DNA of 53,810 nucleotides from Halieaceae bacterium UBA6060 (GTDB taxonomy: Bacteria; Pseudomonadota; Gammaproteobacteria; Pseudomonadales; Halieaceae): assembly GCA_002428935.1 (NCBI GenBank), contig DIYG01000053.1, positions 1-53,810 on the forward strand, read 5' to 3'. The notes under the pieces were generated by a model that was not told where the DNA came from, ran no database searches, and worked only from the letters and a program-made list of their open reading frames with translations. Positions 17,444-26,206 of the stretch are shown piece by piece. The stretch's first letter is position 1; each line of letters begins with the position of its first letter. The translations under genes and the position numbers were made by a program.

Positions 17444-18904
17444 TCAGTCTAGATATCCCGGGGGTGGCACGAAGGCGCGATGATGGGTTTCAAGAAGCCG
17501 GGCCACAGCTAGGGTGGTGCGATCACCCAGATAACGACTGGCGATTTGCATGCCAACGGGTAGGCCCTCCCGCGTTGTGCCCAGGGGAACGGCGGTAGAT
17601 GGCAGATAGGCGTTCAGGGTCAGCCCCGCCCATTTGAGTATCTCCGTGTAAGGTCGAGTCTCGCCGTTGACGATGAGGTTCCTCGCCTGCATGTCCGGAT
17701 GGTGGTCGTGGGGGAAGGCGGGAACATGAGTGCAGGGGCAGAGGAGTACATCGTAGTCCCGAAAGAAGGCCTCCCAGGCCACTCGCGTGCGTTGGCGGAT
17801 TTCGTTTTGCTGTAACCAGGCCCGGTGATCGAGAGCGATACCTCGCATTTGTAACAGGGGCTCAGTCATATCTTCGGGATCGGCCGCAGCGACCATGTCT
17901 TTAGCCATCTGTCGCACTTCGTCGGGCATATCGGCGCCGATGACCGACAGCATGAGTTGCGTGTAGTTGATGTGATTAGCCGTCGGATCAACAGATGGTC
18001 GCGCCTGGCGATCCACATGGGCACCCAGGCCTTCGAGCGTGCGCGCCGCGCTTTCTATGTGCTCGGCGATGGATTTCTCTACGGGGCAGAAGGCATCGTC
18101 TGCCCATACGGCAACGCGTAGGTGAGACGGCTCACGGAAGCTTGGCGTGGGAAGCGTCGGCATGGGGTGGGCGGTAATATCTGGCGCTGGGCCGGCGAGC
18201 AGGGCGAGGGCCTGCTCCAGGTCGTCAACGCAGGTTGCCAGGGGGCCGGCACAAGAGAGATCGGGCTCCATAAGCACCGATTCCCCCGGAGGCATGTGCC
18301 CGCGGCTCGTGATGAGTTCATAGCTGCTCTTGTGGCCGTAGATGCCATTGAAGTGGCTGGGGGTGCGGATAGAACCGCCGATATCACTGCCCAGTTCCAG
18401 CGGAGTCAGACCCGCGGCGATGGATGCGGCAGCGCCCCCGGACGAGCCGCCACAGGTTCGGTCTATGGACCAGGGATTGTTGCTAACCCCATAAACGTCA
18501 TTGAACGACTGGAGATCAGCGCTGTTGAAGGGAACGTTGGTCTTGCCAAACACCACGGCGCCCGCATCGATAAGCCGTTGTACCGCTACCGCATTGCTTG
18601 CCGGTACGAACTCTCGGCGCTCTGGTATACCGCCGACGGTGGTCAGGCCTTCCGTACACCAGGCGTCTTTGATGGTCATGGGAACACCATGGAGAGGCCC
18701 CCAGTCTTCGCCGTTTTTTGCCGCCTGGTCGGCTTCCAGGGCGCGAGCCAGAGCCCGTTCCGTATCCAGGATGACAACCGCGTTCAGCGTGTCGTTAAAG
18801 CGTTCAACCCGATCCAGATAGTATTCCAGCACGCTCACCGCTGAGAGTTTGCCAGCCTTGATGTCCTGCGCCAGGCCGAAGGCGCTGCGGTAAAGTATGC
18901 TCAT
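17444..18904 (-). CDS. Amidase-signature family hydrolase
   Basis: A 486-residue amidase. The Ser-cisSer-Lys catalytic set is visible: Lys79 in MTIKDAW, the GGSSGG stretch at 152-157 with the cis-serine, and nucleophile Ser178 in GSDIGGSIR. No signal peptide is seen, so it should act in the cytoplasm. The substrate is unknown; the family hydrolyses amides of many kinds, and this is not GatA because no gatB or gatC is near. It precedes the XRE-cupin gene in an apparent operon and is divergent from the metallo-beta-lactamase-fold gene, with 27 bases between the two starts. Confidence 0.85.
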   Translation of the reverse strand: MSILYRSAFGLAQDIKAGKLSAVSVLEYYLDRVERFNDTLNAVVILDTERALARALEADQAAKNGEDWGPLHGVPMTIKDAWCTEGLTTVGGIPERREFVPASNAVAVQRLIDAGAVVFGKTNVPFNSADLQSFNDVYGVSNNPWSIDRTCGGSSGGAAASIAAGLTPLELGSDIGGSIRTPSHFNGIYGHKSSYELITSRGHMPPGESVLMEPDLSCAGPLATCVDDLEQALALLAGPAPDITAHPMPTLPTPSFREPSHLRVAVWADDAFCPVEKSIAEHIESAARTLEGLGAHVDRQARPSVDPTANHINYTQLMLSVIGADMPDEVRQMAKDMVAAADPEDMTEPLLQMRGIALDHRAWLQQNEIRQRTRVAWEAFFRDYDVLLCPCTHVPAFPHDHHPDMQARNLIVNGETRPYTEILKWAGLTLNAYLPSTAVPLGTTREGLPVGMQIASRYLGDRTTLAVARLLETHHRAFVPPPGYLD

Positions 18905-18931
18905 GATCAGAATCCAATTTGAGGGCAGCGG

Positions 18932-19963
18932 ATGAAGAAATGTCGTTGGTGGCAGCTTATCCCGTGCGTCGCGACGGGGCTATACCTGACCGCCTCGGCG
19001 CCAGCCGCGTTGGGTGAATTACTTGCGACCTGTCCTGCAGATGTGCCCCTGGCGGTCCAGGTGTTGGGTTCCGGTGGCCCCATCGCCGATGATGATCGGG
19101 CGTCCAGCGCCTACCTCGTTTGGAAGGATGGCAAGGCTCGTGCCCTTATCGATGTGGGTGGTGGTTCCGTGCTTCGATTCGCCCAGTCCGGCGCTCGCTT
19201 TACCGATCTCGACGCGGTGCTGTTGACCCACCTCCATGCAGATCACAGCGCCGATCTACCATCGCTCCTGAAGTCTGGCGCCTTCGCCAATCGCCGGCGT
19301 GGACTTGTGCTCGCCGGCCCGTCCGCGGGGGGGAGTGAGCGTGTCCGGTTCCCATCCCTGGAGGACTACGTAACGGCGTTGCTCCACCCGGAAACCGGGG
19401 CCTACGCGTATCTGGGTGGTTACCTCGATGGCAGTGATGGTTTGCCCTACCTGCGGCTGGCGATGATCGAGGGCGAATTTGAAGTGGACGAGGGTGAGCC
19501 CCATGAGACCGAAGACGAGGACTCGACGGAAGATGGGGAGGAGTCCTTGGAAGTCAGTCGCGTTGTCCTGCGAGACAGCGAACTGGAGATCACGGCAATA
19601 GCCGTGGGTCATGGGCCGGTGCCGGCGGTAGCTTATCGACTGGCGGTAGACGACAAGGTCGTCGTATTTGCCGGTGATCAGGATGGGCGCGGTGATGACC
19701 TTGCAGCATTTGCCGAAGCTGCAGATCTTTTGGTCCTGCACATGCCGATTCCTCACAACGCCGGAGCTCGCGCTCGTGCCCTCCATGCCAGTCCTCGGCG
19801 CCTGGGCGAGATCGCCGCCGAGGCGGAATCCCGTGCAGTGCTCCTAAGCCACTTCATGGCACGCTCCCTGAGAGACCTGGAGGGAAACCTTCAGGTCTTG
19901 CGTGGCGTTTACGACGGCCCCGTCTATCTGGCCGAGGACCTTAGCTGTCTGCCCCTGAGGTAG
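18932..19963 (+). CDS. Exported metallo-beta-lactamase-fold hydrolase
   Basis: A 343-residue protein with an N-terminal signal peptide (basic start, hydrophobic core about 10-27, ASAPAALG cleavage region). It has the metal-binding THLHADH motif (His100, His102, Asp104, His105) of the RNase Z/arylsulfatase-like branch of the metallo-beta-lactamase fold. Later ligands are suggested by AVGHGPVPA and a final LLSHFM. A very acidic insertion at about 181-207 interrupts the domain. The function is probably hydrolysis of a phosphate, sulfate or lactone ester in the periplasm; the substrate is unknown. GAGG lies 7 bases before the ATG. Confidence 0.8.
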   Translation: MKKCRWWQLIPCVATGLYLTASAPAALGELLATCPADVPLAVQVLGSGGPIADDDRASSAYLVWKDGKARALIDVGGGSVLRFAQSGARFTDLDAVLLTHLHADHSADLPSLLKSGAFANRRRGLVLAGPSAGGSERVRFPSLEDYVTALLHPETGAYAYLGGYLDGSDGLPYLRLAMIEGEFEVDEGEPHETEDEDSTEDGEESLEVSRVVLRDSELEITAIAVGHGPVPAVAYRLAVDDKVVVFAGDQDGRGDDLAAFAEAADLLVLHMPIPHNAGARARALHASPRRLGEIAAEAESRAVLLSHFMARSLRDLEGNLQVLRGVYDGPVYLAEDLSCLPLR

Positions 19964-20124
19964 AGCGCCTTCAGCTATCGGGAAAGCGCTGTAAACCAGT
20001 ACCGGCGTGGTGATAGCCAGGGAGGAAAATCCCGGAAAGCCCCAACCCGAGTCGTAACAAAAAATTCACGGAAAGCGGGTTGTGCGTCATCCGCACGTCA
20101 TATCTCGTCACTACATTTCGCGCT

Positions 20125-20640
20125 ATGCGAGTACTTAACAGCATTCAGGATTTCGATCGGCGGATGCTGCTGGTTCTCCAGCAGTCGCAGAGTTGGCTTG
20201 CTCAGCACAGCCGCGCGGTGTCGCGCAGCGCCGATGGTTATCTTTACGTTTTGATCGGTGGCTTGATCTCCTTGATGGCCGCGGACGGACAGAGATTTCT
20301 TTGGCATATCCTCGTGGCCTTTGCCATCGAGCGCGGTACCTACTGGGTTCTGAAAAACGGTCTAAAGCGGAAGCGCCCCGCGCAAGCGCTGCCGGGTTTT
20401 GAGAGTCACATTAATGCGGCGGACGAATTCAGCTTCCCATCGGGGCACACCTCGGCGGCCTTTCTGTTTGTTACCTTGCTCGTGCTGCATTTCGGTCCGC
20501 TGCTGATGCCTCTCTACCTGTGGAGTATGGCTGTAGGTATGTCGCGGGTGTATCTGGGAGTGCATTTCCCCACCGACACCGTTGTCGGCGCTGCCCTGGG
20601 ATCGGCTATCGCCCTGTCATCGGCCAACTGGCTGCTATAA
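20125..20640 (+). CDS. PAP2-family membrane phosphatase
   Basis: A 171-residue integral membrane protein with the three PAP2 motifs: Lys77 to Arg84-Pro85 (KNGLKRKRP), Pro105-Ser-Gly-His108 (PSGHTS) and Ser140-Arg141 to His147 and Asp151. Proteins like this dephosphorylate undecaprenyl diphosphate or phosphatidic/phosphatidylglycerol phosphate at the membrane. I start at the ATG at 20125, giving MRVLNSIQDFDRR, which resembles family members; a TTG at 20080 would add 15 residues. A glycosyltransferase gene follows 8 bases downstream, which suggests a shared role in envelope lipid or lipid-linked sugar metabolism. Confidence 0.85.
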   Translation: MRVLNSIQDFDRRMLLVLQQSQSWLAQHSRAVSRSADGYLYVLIGGLISLMAADGQRFLWHILVAFAIERGTYWVLKNGLKRKRPAQALPGFESHINAADEFSFPSGHTSAAFLFVTLLVLHFGPLLMPLYLWSMAVGMSRVYLGVHFPTDTVVGAALGSAIALSSANWLL

Positions 20641-20648
20641 GCCCCTCC

Positions 20649-21737
20649 ATGAGAATCCTCTACGGTGTTCAAGGCACCGGGAACGGGCACTTGAGTCGGG
20701 CCCGGGCTATGGCTGCCGCCTTTACCGGGCAAGACATCGACGTCACCTATCTGTTTAGTGGCCGTCCTGCCGAACGCTTTTTTGACATGGAATGCTTTGG
20801 CGACTACGAGACTCGCCAGGGTATGACCTTCGCCAACATAAACGGGCGGGTGAATTATCTACGCACCGTGCTGGGTAACAACTACCTGCGCTTTGTTCGT
20901 GATGTGCTGAAGTTGGATGTAAGTGCATACGACGTCATTATCACGGACTTCGAACCCATCACCGCCTGGGCGGGGAGGCTTCGCGGCAAGCGTGTTATCA
21001 GCATGGGCCATCAGCCGGCCTTTGACTATCGGGTTCCCGTAGCTGGGCGTGACCTGCGCACCGAGTTGGTGATGAGATTGTTTGCTCCCGGGGATGTGCG
21101 AGTGGGTATGCACTGGGATAAGTTCGATGCGCCAATACTGCCGCCCCTGGTGGATGTCGGTGAGGGCCCGGTTTTAAAACAACAGCACAAGGTACTGGTG
21201 TATCTACCCTTTGAACCCCAGGAGGAGGTGCAGAGGCTTCTTCGCCAGCTGCCCCAGTATGATTTTTATATCTATGCTCCTGGTTCTGAACAGCGTCAGC
21301 ATAGCAACCTGCATCTCAGGCCCACCTCCCTGGAAGGCTTTCGCGCCGATCTTCACGACTGCGCAGCGGTTATCTGTAATGCGGGTTTTGAGTTATCCAG
21401 CGAGTGCCTGGCCCTGGGCAAGCGGCTTTTGGTGAAGCCCCAGGGGCGGCAGATGGAGCAGGCGTCGAATGCCCTGGCCCTACAGTCCTTGGGTTACGGT
21501 GCGGCGTTGGAGGAGCTTGATCGGGCGCGGATTCTCGACTGGCTGGATCACGAGTCTCCCGTACCGCAGATTCACTTTCCCAATGTGGCGCAGGCCATTG
21601 TGCGGTGGCTCCAGGCCGGAGACTTTCGCGAACAGTCTTTGCGATCCCTGTCCGATCGACTGTGGCGCAAGGTGACGGTGAATGCCTTACCGGTGTGGCC
21701 ACCGGTTACCGGGAAGAGAGAGCTGACTGCGCCCTAA
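20649..21737 (+). CDS. MJ1255/VC2487-type glycosyltransferase
   Basis: A 362-residue GT-B fold protein. The N-terminal loop GTGNGHLSRA (9-18) and the C-terminal NAGFELSSECLALGKRLLVKP region form the donor-binding site pattern of the family known from MJ1255 and VC2487. The acceptor is unknown. The ATG at 20649 begins a natural N terminus (MRILYGVQGTGNGH), while the open frame upstream overlaps the PAP2 gene out of frame and is rejected. It pairs with the PAP2 phosphatase in a short operon that ends before a GC hairpin at 21746-21761. Confidence 0.85.
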   Translation: MRILYGVQGTGNGHLSRARAMAAAFTGQDIDVTYLFSGRPAERFFDMECFGDYETRQGMTFANINGRVNYLRTVLGNNYLRFVRDVLKLDVSAYDVIITDFEPITAWAGRLRGKRVISMGHQPAFDYRVPVAGRDLRTELVMRLFAPGDVRVGMHWDKFDAPILPPLVDVGEGPVLKQQHKVLVYLPFEPQEEVQRLLRQLPQYDFYIYAPGSEQRQHSNLHLRPTSLEGFRADLHDCAAVICNAGFELSSECLALGKRLLVKPQGRQMEQASNALALQSLGYGAALEELDRARILDWLDHESPVPQIHFPNVAQAIVRWLQAGDFREQSLRSLSDRLWRKVTVNALPVWPPVTGKRELTAP

Positions 21738-21745
21738 CTGCGTAC

Positions 21746-21761
21746 CGGGGCCCTAGCCCCG
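21746..21761 (+). terminator. GC hairpin after the glycosyltransferase gene
   Basis: CGGGGC-CCTA-GCCCCG is a perfect 6-bp stem 9 bases after the stop codon. There is no T-run, so termination is uncertain. Confidence 0.35.
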
Positions 21762-21855
21762 TATTGGGGAGACGGGGTCGGAGCCGAGGGTTTTCGACAA
21801 CGGATTGGGGCTAGAGTTCGCCAGGAAATACCCAAGCTTTTCACTGGGTTGTACG

Positions 21856-21861
21856 TATAAT
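21856..21861 (+). promoter_or_regulatory. Candidate -10 element of the exporter operon
   Basis: A perfect TATAAT lies 31 bases before the ATG of the ABC-like gene. No good -35 hexamer is seen at 16-18 bases upstream (CAAGCT at 17), so it may be a weak or activator-dependent promoter. Confidence 0.4.
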
Positions 21862-21891
21862 GGGCCCTCCCCGTTAATCACCTGAAGGGCC

Positions 21892-23649
21892 ATGGCAGAA
21901 AAATATCCAGCGGAGGAGAATACCCTCTCTTCGCTGCTGCGCTTTTTCGTGCGTATTCTTGCACCGGAACAGGGGTACTACGCCCTGGCGATAGTCTACG
22001 GTGTGGGCATCAGTTTGCTGTCTCTGGCAACGCCGGTGTCGGTGCAAATGCTCATCAACACGGTGGCGAACATTGGCCTCGCCACGCCCCTGGTGGTGCT
22101 CTCGCTCACGCTGTTTTTCCTGCTGCTCGTAGCCGGTGGTCTCAACGCCCTGCGCATCTACATCATGGATGTGTTCGGTCGACGATTTTATGCGCGGATG
22201 GTGTCCGAGATATCCCTGCGGACGATCTATGCCCAAAACCCGTTTTTCGATGACCGTGGTAAAAGCGCGCTCTTCAACCGTTATTTCGACATCATCATTG
22301 TCATGAAGATGGTGCCCAACCTGTTGGTGGGCGGCTTCACGATCATGTTGCAGACGGTTGTTGGCTTTGTGCTTGTGTCCTCTTATCACCCCCTGCTGTT
22401 GGCCTTTAACTTGATTATTGCCTTGTTGATCTGGGTGGTCTGGGCGATCTGGGGTCGTCGGGCGATCCGCAGTGCCGTGGAACTATCCCACCGCAAGCAC
22501 TTCAGCGCATCGTGGCTGGAGTCCCTGGGCCATGCCAACGGTTTTTACAAGACTGAACTGCACATCGACGACGCTCTGCGCTATACGGACCAGGTTACCG
22601 GTTCCTACATCGAGCAACACCGACAGCATTTCCGCCATCACTTTTCTCAGACCCTAAGCTTTCTATTTATCTACGCCGCGGCGAGTGCGGCCCTTCTGGG
22701 TTTAGGCGGCTGGCTGGTCATTATCGGTGAGCTGTCCCTGGGCCAATTGGTAGCCGCTGAGTTGGTGTTGTCTGTGGTCTTCCTCGGCGTGTCTCAGATG
22801 GGTATCTATCTGAGCTACTTCTATGACATCTGCGGCGCCGTGGATGAGTTGTCCCTGTTCTTCAAAGTCGAACAGGATCGACCCAAGGAGGCCCACGCCC
22901 GTATCGAAGGGGACTCCAGTCTCAGCTTCAATAAGGTAGTGGTGGCACCGACCATCACGCTGGATTTTCAAATTCCGGAGCGTTCGCGGATCTGCGTGTA
23001 CGCCGACAGTCATAAAGCGCAGCGGGTGTTCACCAGTCTGGTGCGCGGCCACCTTTCCCCCGATAGCGGTTATATCGCCGTTGGGGGTGCGGACCTGCGC
23101 GAACTGAAAGCCTACGAGAAGCGCCAGGAAATCATCGTCCTGGATCGTCCCAATGCGGTGGAGACCAGCATTCGGGAGTTTCTGCGTTTGTCGGCCCCCG
23201 ACGGCGAGGCGGTAGATGTCATGGAGGTGCTGGGTATCGTCGGCCTGGCGGAGACCGTGACCCAACTGCCCCAGGGGCTGGATACACAGATCGTGGGAAC
23301 GGGCTGGCCCCTGTCCATCGTGGAAACCATGCAGCTCAAGCTGGCCGCGGCGATCGTTTCAAGACCGCGAATACTGGTGCTTACGCAAGCCTATGACGGT
23401 ATGCCCGAGGTGTTTTTGTTGCGGGCCATGGAAGCGCTGCAGGAACGCTGCGAAACAACGATTGTCTACTTCACCTACGAGAACATCGATCTTCACTTTA
23501 CCCACTACCTGCGCCTGGGCTACGAAGAACAGATCATGGTCAACGACTACGAATCCCTGTGTGCGGTGATGGGGCTCACGGAGCACCCCCTGCGGGTGCC
23601 TCTGTCGATCTACGGTGAAAACGCCGCTGCCTTAAACGGAGACAAGTAA
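21892..23649 (+). CDS. ABC exporter-like protein with a degenerate nucleotide-binding domain
   Basis: A 585-residue protein with the layout of a type I ABC exporter: a six-helix transmembrane domain (about 1-320) and a C-terminal domain (about 340-560) that aligns by pattern with an ABC ATPase. The catalytic motifs are all missing. The Walker A position reads VYADSHKAQRVF (369-380), the signature position reads GWPLSIVETMQLK (471-483) in place of LSGGQ, and Walker B is ILVLTQAYDG (494-503) with Thr-Gln replacing Asp-Glu. No Q-loop glutamine or H-loop histidine is evident. The frame is intact and the flanking HlyD and TolC partners are normal, so this is a maintained pseudo-ATPase and not a decayed gene. 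A TATAAT lies upstream. Confidence 0.8.
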   Translation: MAEKYPAEENTLSSLLRFFVRILAPEQGYYALAIVYGVGISLLSLATPVSVQMLINTVANIGLATPLVVLSLTLFFLLLVAGGLNALRIYIMDVFGRRFYARMVSEISLRTIYAQNPFFDDRGKSALFNRYFDIIIVMKMVPNLLVGGFTIMLQTVVGFVLVSSYHPLLLAFNLIIALLIWVVWAIWGRRAIRSAVELSHRKHFSASWLESLGHANGFYKTELHIDDALRYTDQVTGSYIEQHRQHFRHHFSQTLSFLFIYAAASAALLGLGGWLVIIGELSLGQLVAAELVLSVVFLGVSQMGIYLSYFYDICGAVDELSLFFKVEQDRPKEAHARIEGDSSLSFNKVVVAPTITLDFQIPERSRICVYADSHKAQRVFTSLVRGHLSPDSGYIAVGGADLRELKAYEKRQEIIVLDRPNAVETSIREFLRLSAPDGEAVDVMEVLGIVGLAETVTQLPQGLDTQIVGTGWPLSIVETMQLKLAAAIVSRPRILVLTQAYDGMPEVFLLRAMEALQERCETTIVYFTYENIDLHFTHYLRLGYEEQIMVNDYESLCAVMGLTEHPLRVPLSIYGENAAALNGDK

Positions 23650-23651
23650 CG

Positions 23652-24689
23652 ATGGCCTCCGTCGAGTACCACGCGGACAAGTTTCACACCCTCAACAGCA
23701 TCGGCACGCCCAGGGTGGCTCGGGTGGTGGGTATCAGCCTGCTGCTGTTCATGATCGTGGTTGCCTTGTTTCTTATCTATGTGCCCTGGGTGCAGACTGC
23801 TAGTGGACCGGGTTCGGTGACCGCCCTGAACCCCAATGATCGTATGCAGGAAATCAACGCCCTGGTATCCGGACGCATTCAGGAGTGGTACGTACGGGAT
23901 GGCTCGCGGGTCAAGGTGGGTGATCCCATCGTGCGTATTGTGGACAATGATCCGCAGCTTTTGCAGCGCCTCCAGGCCGAGCGTGAGCAGGTTATGGCCA
24001 AGCTCACGGCGGCGGAAACCGCTTTGGAAATCGCCCAGATCGACAAGCGGCGCATGGAGCGGCTGTTTGACGAGGGGCTGTCGGCCCGTCGTGAATTTGA
24101 GCAGGCGCGGATTCGCGTAGAACAACTGCGCGCAGATTTTGCTCAGGCGGGTGCTGAGCTGAGTCGTGTGGATGTGAACTTGTCCCGGCAGTCCGTGCAG
24201 TTTGTCCGCGCTCCCCGGGACGGGGTGATTCTGCGCGTCAATGCCGGCGATGCGGCGACCTTTGTCAGCGCCGGGCAGGTAGTGGCGACCTTTGTTCCCG
24301 ACAATGCGGAGCGGGCCCTGGAGCTGTATATCGACGGTCGTGACATCGCCCTGGTAAGGGACGGAGCCCCGGTGCGGATTCAGTTCGAAGGTTGGCCGGT
24401 GATTCAGGTAAGCGGTTGGCCGTCCGTGGCCATCGGTACCTTCAGCGGCCATGTTATTGCTATCGACCCTTCGGCTCAGAGTTCCGGTCGATTTCGTGTG
24501 CTGGTGGAGGAAGATGAGGCTACCGGTGCCCCCTGGCCCGATCGACGGTTTGTTCGCTTTGGCTCCAAAGCGCGCGCCTGGGTGCTTCTGGAAGAAGTAC
24601 CCGTGGGTTATGAGATCTGGCGTCAGCTCAATAACTTCCCCCCCGACTTTCCTGTCCAGGGCGATCCTTTGGTGACTGTCAGCCCGTGA
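23652..24689 (+). CDS. HlyD-family periplasmic adaptor (membrane fusion protein)
   Basis: A 345-residue adaptor with one N-terminal membrane helix (about 24-46). It has a biotinyl-lipoyl-like half motif (INALVSGRIQEWYVRDGSRV, 68-87), a coiled-coil hairpin of about 75 residues rich in R, E and Q, the second lipoyl half (VRAPRDGVILRVNAGD), and beta-barrel segments. It starts 2 bases after the ABC-like gene stop, and its end overlaps the TolC gene by 4 bases. It would bridge the inner membrane protein to the outer membrane channel. Confidence 0.9.
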   Translation: MASVEYHADKFHTLNSIGTPRVARVVGISLLLFMIVVALFLIYVPWVQTASGPGSVTALNPNDRMQEINALVSGRIQEWYVRDGSRVKVGDPIVRIVDNDPQLLQRLQAEREQVMAKLTAAETALEIAQIDKRRMERLFDEGLSARREFEQARIRVEQLRADFAQAGAELSRVDVNLSRQSVQFVRAPRDGVILRVNAGDAATFVSAGQVVATFVPDNAERALELYIDGRDIALVRDGAPVRIQFEGWPVIQVSGWPSVAIGTFSGHVIAIDPSAQSSGRFRVLVEEDEATGAPWPDRRFVRFGSKARAWVLLEEVPVGYEIWRQLNNFPPDFPVQGDPLVTVSP

Positions 24690-26128
24690 TTGCACGTTGT
24701 GTTTTTGTTGTTGGCTTGTTGTGGTTATCGTCGGCGCGAGCGGACATACCCCAGGCGGAGCACCCGCTCTTACCCGAGGAAGTGCTCGCTGCGTCCGAGG
24801 CACATTTCCCGACAATCCTTAAGGCTCTGGCGGACCGGCAGGCGGCTCAGGGCCGGGTTACGGAAGCCCTGGGTGCTTTCGATCTGGTATTTTCCGCCGA
24901 CGGTTTCGACTGGGTCGAGGGCTTCTACGACGGTACGGCTCTGGGCGGTAAGGCCCTAAAGCCTCTGCGCCCCCTGGGTGCCCAGGTCTATGGTCAGTAC
25001 TCCCTCTCCAATGGGGACTTCCCCATTTATCAGGACGAGAATTTCACCAACACGGGAGGCACGGCAAAGCTGGGTCTGCTCTTCAGTCTGCTACAGAATC
25101 GCGATATCGACCCCCGTCGCTTTGGTGAGATCGATGCGGGGCTAGCGCTGCAGCAAGCAGACCTTGAGGTGCTCCTGACCAAAGTTGGCGTGCAGCAGCG
25201 TGCGCTCTCTGCGTACTGGCGTTGGGTGGCCACGGGCCAGCAACTTGCGGTCTATGAAAACCTCCTCGCCATCGCTTTGGAGCGTGAAGGCGGTTTGCAG
25301 CGAGAAGTAGACAGCGGTCGTCGGGCGCAGATCTTTATTACGGAGAACCGGCAGAACATCACTCGCCGGCAGACCCTGACTACGGCGGCGCGCAGGGATT
25401 TCCAGGTCGCCGCCAACCAGTTGGCGTTTTATCTGCGCGGCCACGATGGGGAGCCCCTGGAGCCCACGGCCCAGCGTTTACCGGCGGAGCCTCAACTCAG
25501 CGCCATGCCGCCGGTACCCGCGGCGGCAAGTTTGGATGTTCCCGAACTCCTGGCCAGGCGCCCGGAACTACAGATTCTACAAACCGGTGCGGAGCGAGCC
25601 CTACAAAAAATTGCTCTGTCGGAGAATGAATTGGAGCCGCGCCTGGACCTGAATTTTGAGATTGCCGAAGGCTTTGGTGCCATCGGCGAGGGCGGCGCCT
25701 CTCGCGATGGCACAGACTTCATTGTTGGTTTTACCTTCACCGTTCCCCTGGAGCGTCGTCAGGCCAAGGGCCGGATTACCCAGGCTCAGGCGGAGTTGGA
25801 GTCCCTGCGTCAGGAGCAACGACGGGTAGAGGATCAGGTGGAGATCGAACTGCGCAATATTCTTTTGGAACTCGATATTGCCCGCCAGTTGATGATGCTC
25901 GCAGAGCAGGATGTGGAACTGTCTGAAACCATGCGTCAGGCGGAAATCCGTCGTTTTGAACAGGGTGCCAGCGATTTCTTTCTGGTGAATATTCGCGAGG
26001 AAACAGCAGCGGATGCTCGTGTGCGCTATTACGGTGCGTTGCAACGTACCCGTGTTGCCCAGGCCAACTTTGACGCGGCTACGGTGAATCTCCCGCGATT
26101 GGGCATAGGCGAGACCGAATCGCCCTAG
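24686..26128 (+). CDS. TolC-family outer membrane channel protein
   Basis: A 480-residue precursor starting at GTG (GTGA overlap with the HlyD gene). It has a signal peptide (hydrophobic 4-16, SSARA cleavage region near residue 19) and two long helical repeats rich in Q, E, R and A, the outer membrane efflux protein pattern (for example GRITQAQAELESLRQEQ). It forms the outer channel of the tripartite system with the two preceding genes. It is larger than minimal TolC relatives because of an N-terminal segment (about 20-130) that precedes the first repeat. The gene ends inside an intrinsic terminator. Confidence 0.87.
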   Translation: MIARCVFVVGLLWLSSARADIPQAEHPLLPEEVLAASEAHFPTILKALADRQAAQGRVTEALGAFDLVFSADGFDWVEGFYDGTALGGKALKPLRPLGAQVYGQYSLSNGDFPIYQDENFTNTGGTAKLGLLFSLLQNRDIDPRRFGEIDAGLALQQADLEVLLTKVGVQQRALSAYWRWVATGQQLAVYENLLAIALEREGGLQREVDSGRRAQIFITENRQNITRRQTLTTAARRDFQVAANQLAFYLRGHDGEPLEPTAQRLPAEPQLSAMPPVPAAASLDVPELLARRPELQILQTGAERALQKIALSENELEPRLDLNFEIAEGFGAIGEGGASRDGTDFIVGFTFTVPLERRQAKGRITQAQAELESLRQEQRRVEDQVEIELRNILLELDIARQLMMLAEQDVELSETMRQAEIRRFEQGASDFFLVNIREETAADARVRYYGALQRTRVAQANFDAATVNLPRLGIGETESP

Positions 26129-26134
26129 TTTTTT
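26106..26134 (+). terminator. Intrinsic terminator of the exporter operon
   Basis: A stem of TAGGCGA (26106-26112) with TCGCC-C-TA (26120-26127, one bulged C) and a 7-base loop is followed by G and six T residues (26129-26134). The stop codon of the TolC gene (26126-26128) lies in the 3' arm. This closes the three-gene transcript. Confidence 0.7.
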
Positions 26135-26206
26135 GCGGCAAGTCAAGATTCTGTAACTGGCCGCGCCGCATAATCGGTGTCCTTTTGTCTTGCGAGTGCC
26201 GACACC

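Noticed and set aside
23610..24815. A 401-codon open frame antisense to the HlyD gene
   Set aside because: The plus-strand HlyD frame has clear family motifs and coupled neighbours; the antisense frame has no recognisable domain and its length is expected in GC-rich coding DNA.
26177..26206. Upstream in-frame start for the P-type ATPase
   Set aside because: It would add 10 residues unlike family N termini, and it lies directly after the terminator T-run with no ribosome binding site.
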